Below, one piece after another: positions 62,811-64,000 of a DNA stretch of 64,000 nt (position 1 is its first letter; each line of letters begins with the position of its first letter). Made by a program: the position numbers and the translations under genes. Under the pieces are notes generated by a model, which made no database searches, was not told the origin of the DNA, and saw only the letters and a program-made list of their open reading frames with translations. Source of the stretch: JAPPFW01 sp965231815. GTDB taxonomy: Bacteria; Actinomycetota; Acidimicrobiia; Spongiisociales; Spongiisociaceae. Where the stretch lies: the NCBI GenBank assembly GCA_965231815.1, contig OZ246890.1:3658001-3722000 (forward strand), in the 5' to 3' direction.

Positions 62811-63263
62811 ATGGAGAATCTTGTCTCGATCGACATCAAGGCACCCTTGAAACGGGTGTGGGCGGAGGCGATCGACTATGCCTCCCATGTCGAGTGGATG
62901 AAGGATGCCCACTCCATCCGCTTCGAGGGAGAGCAACGCCGAGGGGCCGGTACGGTGCTGCTCATTGAAACCCGGGTAGGACCGCTCCGCACGGTCGACC
63001 GATTCGAGATCACCGAAGTTGAGCCGATGCGCCGGGTGGCCGGGCGTCATCTCGGACTGTTCACCGGTGAGGGAACCTTCGAGCTATCGGAACTCGCTCC
63101 TGGCCGGACCCGTTTCTCCTGGCGCGAATGCATCCGGTTCCCCTGGTACTTCGGTGGTCAGCTCGGCGCCTGGCTAGGAACAAAGATGCTGGCCAGGGTG
63201 TGGCAGTCCAACCTGGCCACACTGAAGAACCGGATCGAGCAGAACCCCGAGCCAGCTAGCTAG
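62811..63263 (+). CDS. SRPBCC/START-like ligand-binding protein
   Basis: 150 residues. MENLVSIDIKAPLKRVWAEA, then DYASHVEWMKDAHSIRFEG and the C-terminal helix LGTKMLARVWQSNLATLKNR are typical of polyketide-cyclase/START-like helix-grip proteins. It should bind a hydrophobic ligand; the ligand is unknown. GGAG lies before the ATG. Its stop codon falls in an (AGCT)4 repeat that also holds the stop codon of an opposed antitoxin remnant. Confidence 0.85.
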   Translation: MENLVSIDIKAPLKRVWAEAIDYASHVEWMKDAHSIRFEGEQRRGAGTVLLIETRVGPLRTVDRFEITEVEPMRRVAGRHLGLFTGEGTFELSELAPGRTRFSWRECIRFPWYFGGQLGAWLGTKMLARVWQSNLATLKNRIEQNPEPAS

Positions 63264-63269
63264 CTAGCT
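63254..63269. repeat. (AGCT)4 microsatellite over two convergent stop codons
   Basis: Four perfect AGCT units. The TAG ending the SRPBCC gene (63261-63263) and the TAG ending the minus-strand antitoxin-like frame (63260-63262) both lie inside it and overlap. Slippage by one unit would shift both ends. Confidence 0.85.
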
Positions 63270-63507
63270 CGGTCGGGCCCTAACTCGGATGCCGAGCGCA
63301 GTTGATCCAGGTCTTCCACGGCTTGGGTCAAGCCGACCCTTCCTCCTTCATTGGTCTCAACTCTGGCGACAAGATCTACAAGGGTCGTGCGACGAGCTAG
63401 CCGGGTCAGTTCGGCAAGGAGATGATTCTGCACCTCTTCCTGTATATCGCGAAGGACTTCGCGAGTATCTGGCCTGGGGTCATCGAGCGGAGTTGCAGCT
63501 GGGTCAT
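63260..63507 (-). pseudogene. FitA/VapB-like antitoxin remnant
   Basis: The C-terminal part reads EVQNHLLAELTRLARRTTLV, then DLVARVETNEGGRVGL, like the helix-rich half of FitA/VapB antitoxins. The N-terminal MTQLQLRSMTP is in another frame, and the joint with RPDTREVLRDIQ needs a shift. A GTG at 63433 could still give a 57-residue product. No PIN-domain toxin is adjacent, and the downstream side is taken by the convergent SRPBCC gene. It is probably a broken antitoxin. Confidence 0.45.
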
Positions 63508-63600
63508 GGACCCAATCCTATCCCCCAAGCAGCCCCACCCTATGACGCCGAGACCGGGAAGGTGTGTGGGCAACTATCCTGCCGAGAAAGGGAGGATGCC

Positions 63601-64000
63601 ACGAGAGTTGCCATAGGGGCCGATCACGCCGGTTACCCGTTGAAGGAGTACCTGGCCGGGGTTCTCGCGGACGAACGACCTCGTCGACCTGGGAACCGAC
63701 TCGACGGATACGGTCGACTATCCGGACTATGCCGCGGCGGTGGGCATGGCGGTGCGAAACGGCGAGGCCGAGCGGGGCATCATCGTGTGCGGATCAGGAG
63801 CCGGCGCCGCGATCGCCGCCAACAAGCTGACCGGGATACGCGCCGCTATGGCCCACGACCATTACACGGCCCACCAGTCGGTGGAGCACGACGACGCCAA
63901 CGTCCTCTGCCTGGGCGGCCGGGTCGTCGGGCAGGACGTAGCCACCGAACTGGTACGAGCCTTCCTGCAGGCCAGTTTCTCCGGGGACGCCCGCCATGTC
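63601..64000 (+). pseudogene. rpiB: Ribose-5-phosphate isomerase B, frameshifted and cut by the window edge
   Basis: RVAIGADHAGYPLKEYLAGV begins in one frame at 63604, and from about 63672 the product continues in another frame: NDLVDLGTDSTDTVDYPDYA, IIVCGSGAGAAIAANKLTGI, HDHYTAHQSVEHDDANVLCL. Catalytic Cys and His regions are intact. The expected start codon position has ACG (63601) five bases after GGAGG, so the start may also be mutated; a GTG at 63572 is in frame. The end runs off the window. The change may be a sequence error, since RpiB is usually needed where RpiA is absent. Confidence 0.8.

Overview
The window is 64 kb of moderately high-GC DNA with dense, mostly intact actinobacterial-type genes. 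The gene set suggests a free-living actinobacterium: a NUDIX plus histidine-phosphatase fusion, a PAC2 protein, an LCP ligase, a monoderm-type Tad pilus without a secretin, and secreted proteins with Thr/Ser/Pro linkers. The Thr-rich linker style resembles Acidimicrobiia, but the class is an inference. No rRNA, tRNA or CRISPR array was recognised.

Layout. 1-14 kb: a DUF255/YyaL-type protein cut by the left edge, a principal-type sigma factor, a DUF3179 lipoprotein, NUDIX-phosphatase, a LOG-like protein, a DM13 protein, a fused 2-oxoacid dehydrogenase E1 alpha-beta, hisC and an MMPL exporter. 14-16 kb: an IS110-family element with a non-coding leader, followed by an old degenerate MITE. 16-22 kb: methyltransferase, vWA lipoprotein, YqgE/AlgH-type and SIMPL proteins. 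22-26.4 kb: a small accessory island with a PLD-nuclease/P-loop ATPase fusion, a DUF4143 ATPase with a tandem-repeat upstream region, and a broken HTH-nucleotidyltransferase module. 26.4-30 kb: DoxX, PAC2 and a copper P-type ATPase.

30.4-40 kb is the most distinctive region. It is a compact, tightly coupled Tad/Flp-type pilus operon: SAF protein, CpaF/TadA ATPase with an extra N-terminal domain, TadB, TadC, and four small membrane-anchored pseudopilin-like proteins. It leads into a His-rich NTF2-like protein and an 802-residue surface protein with four Cys-bracketed modules. The SAF protein carries three internal repeats, and it shares a C-terminal Cys-loop motif with the candidate pilin.

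40.1-42 kb is a complete IS1380-family insertion (1,817 bp, CTAG target duplication). It sits exactly at the stop codon of a CopZ-like chaperone. A 206-bp MITE with matching ends (49901-50106, CTAA duplication) has inserted in the 3' end of a LiaF-like gene. Removing it restores the reading frame and the last 17 residues. A second, degenerate copy lies at 15819-16010.

42-62 kb holds housekeeping genes: M3 peptidase, inositol monophosphatase, lnt (with Ser where the catalytic Cys is expected), a ROK kinase, LCP, a GATase, purB, a dehydrogenase pair, a thioesterase, and the operon iscS-like/mnmA/ligA/unknown/thiD. The last 1.6 kb contains three frameshifted genes (DUF4258, an antitoxin remnant, rpiB), which points either to local decay or to poor sequence quality near the edge.
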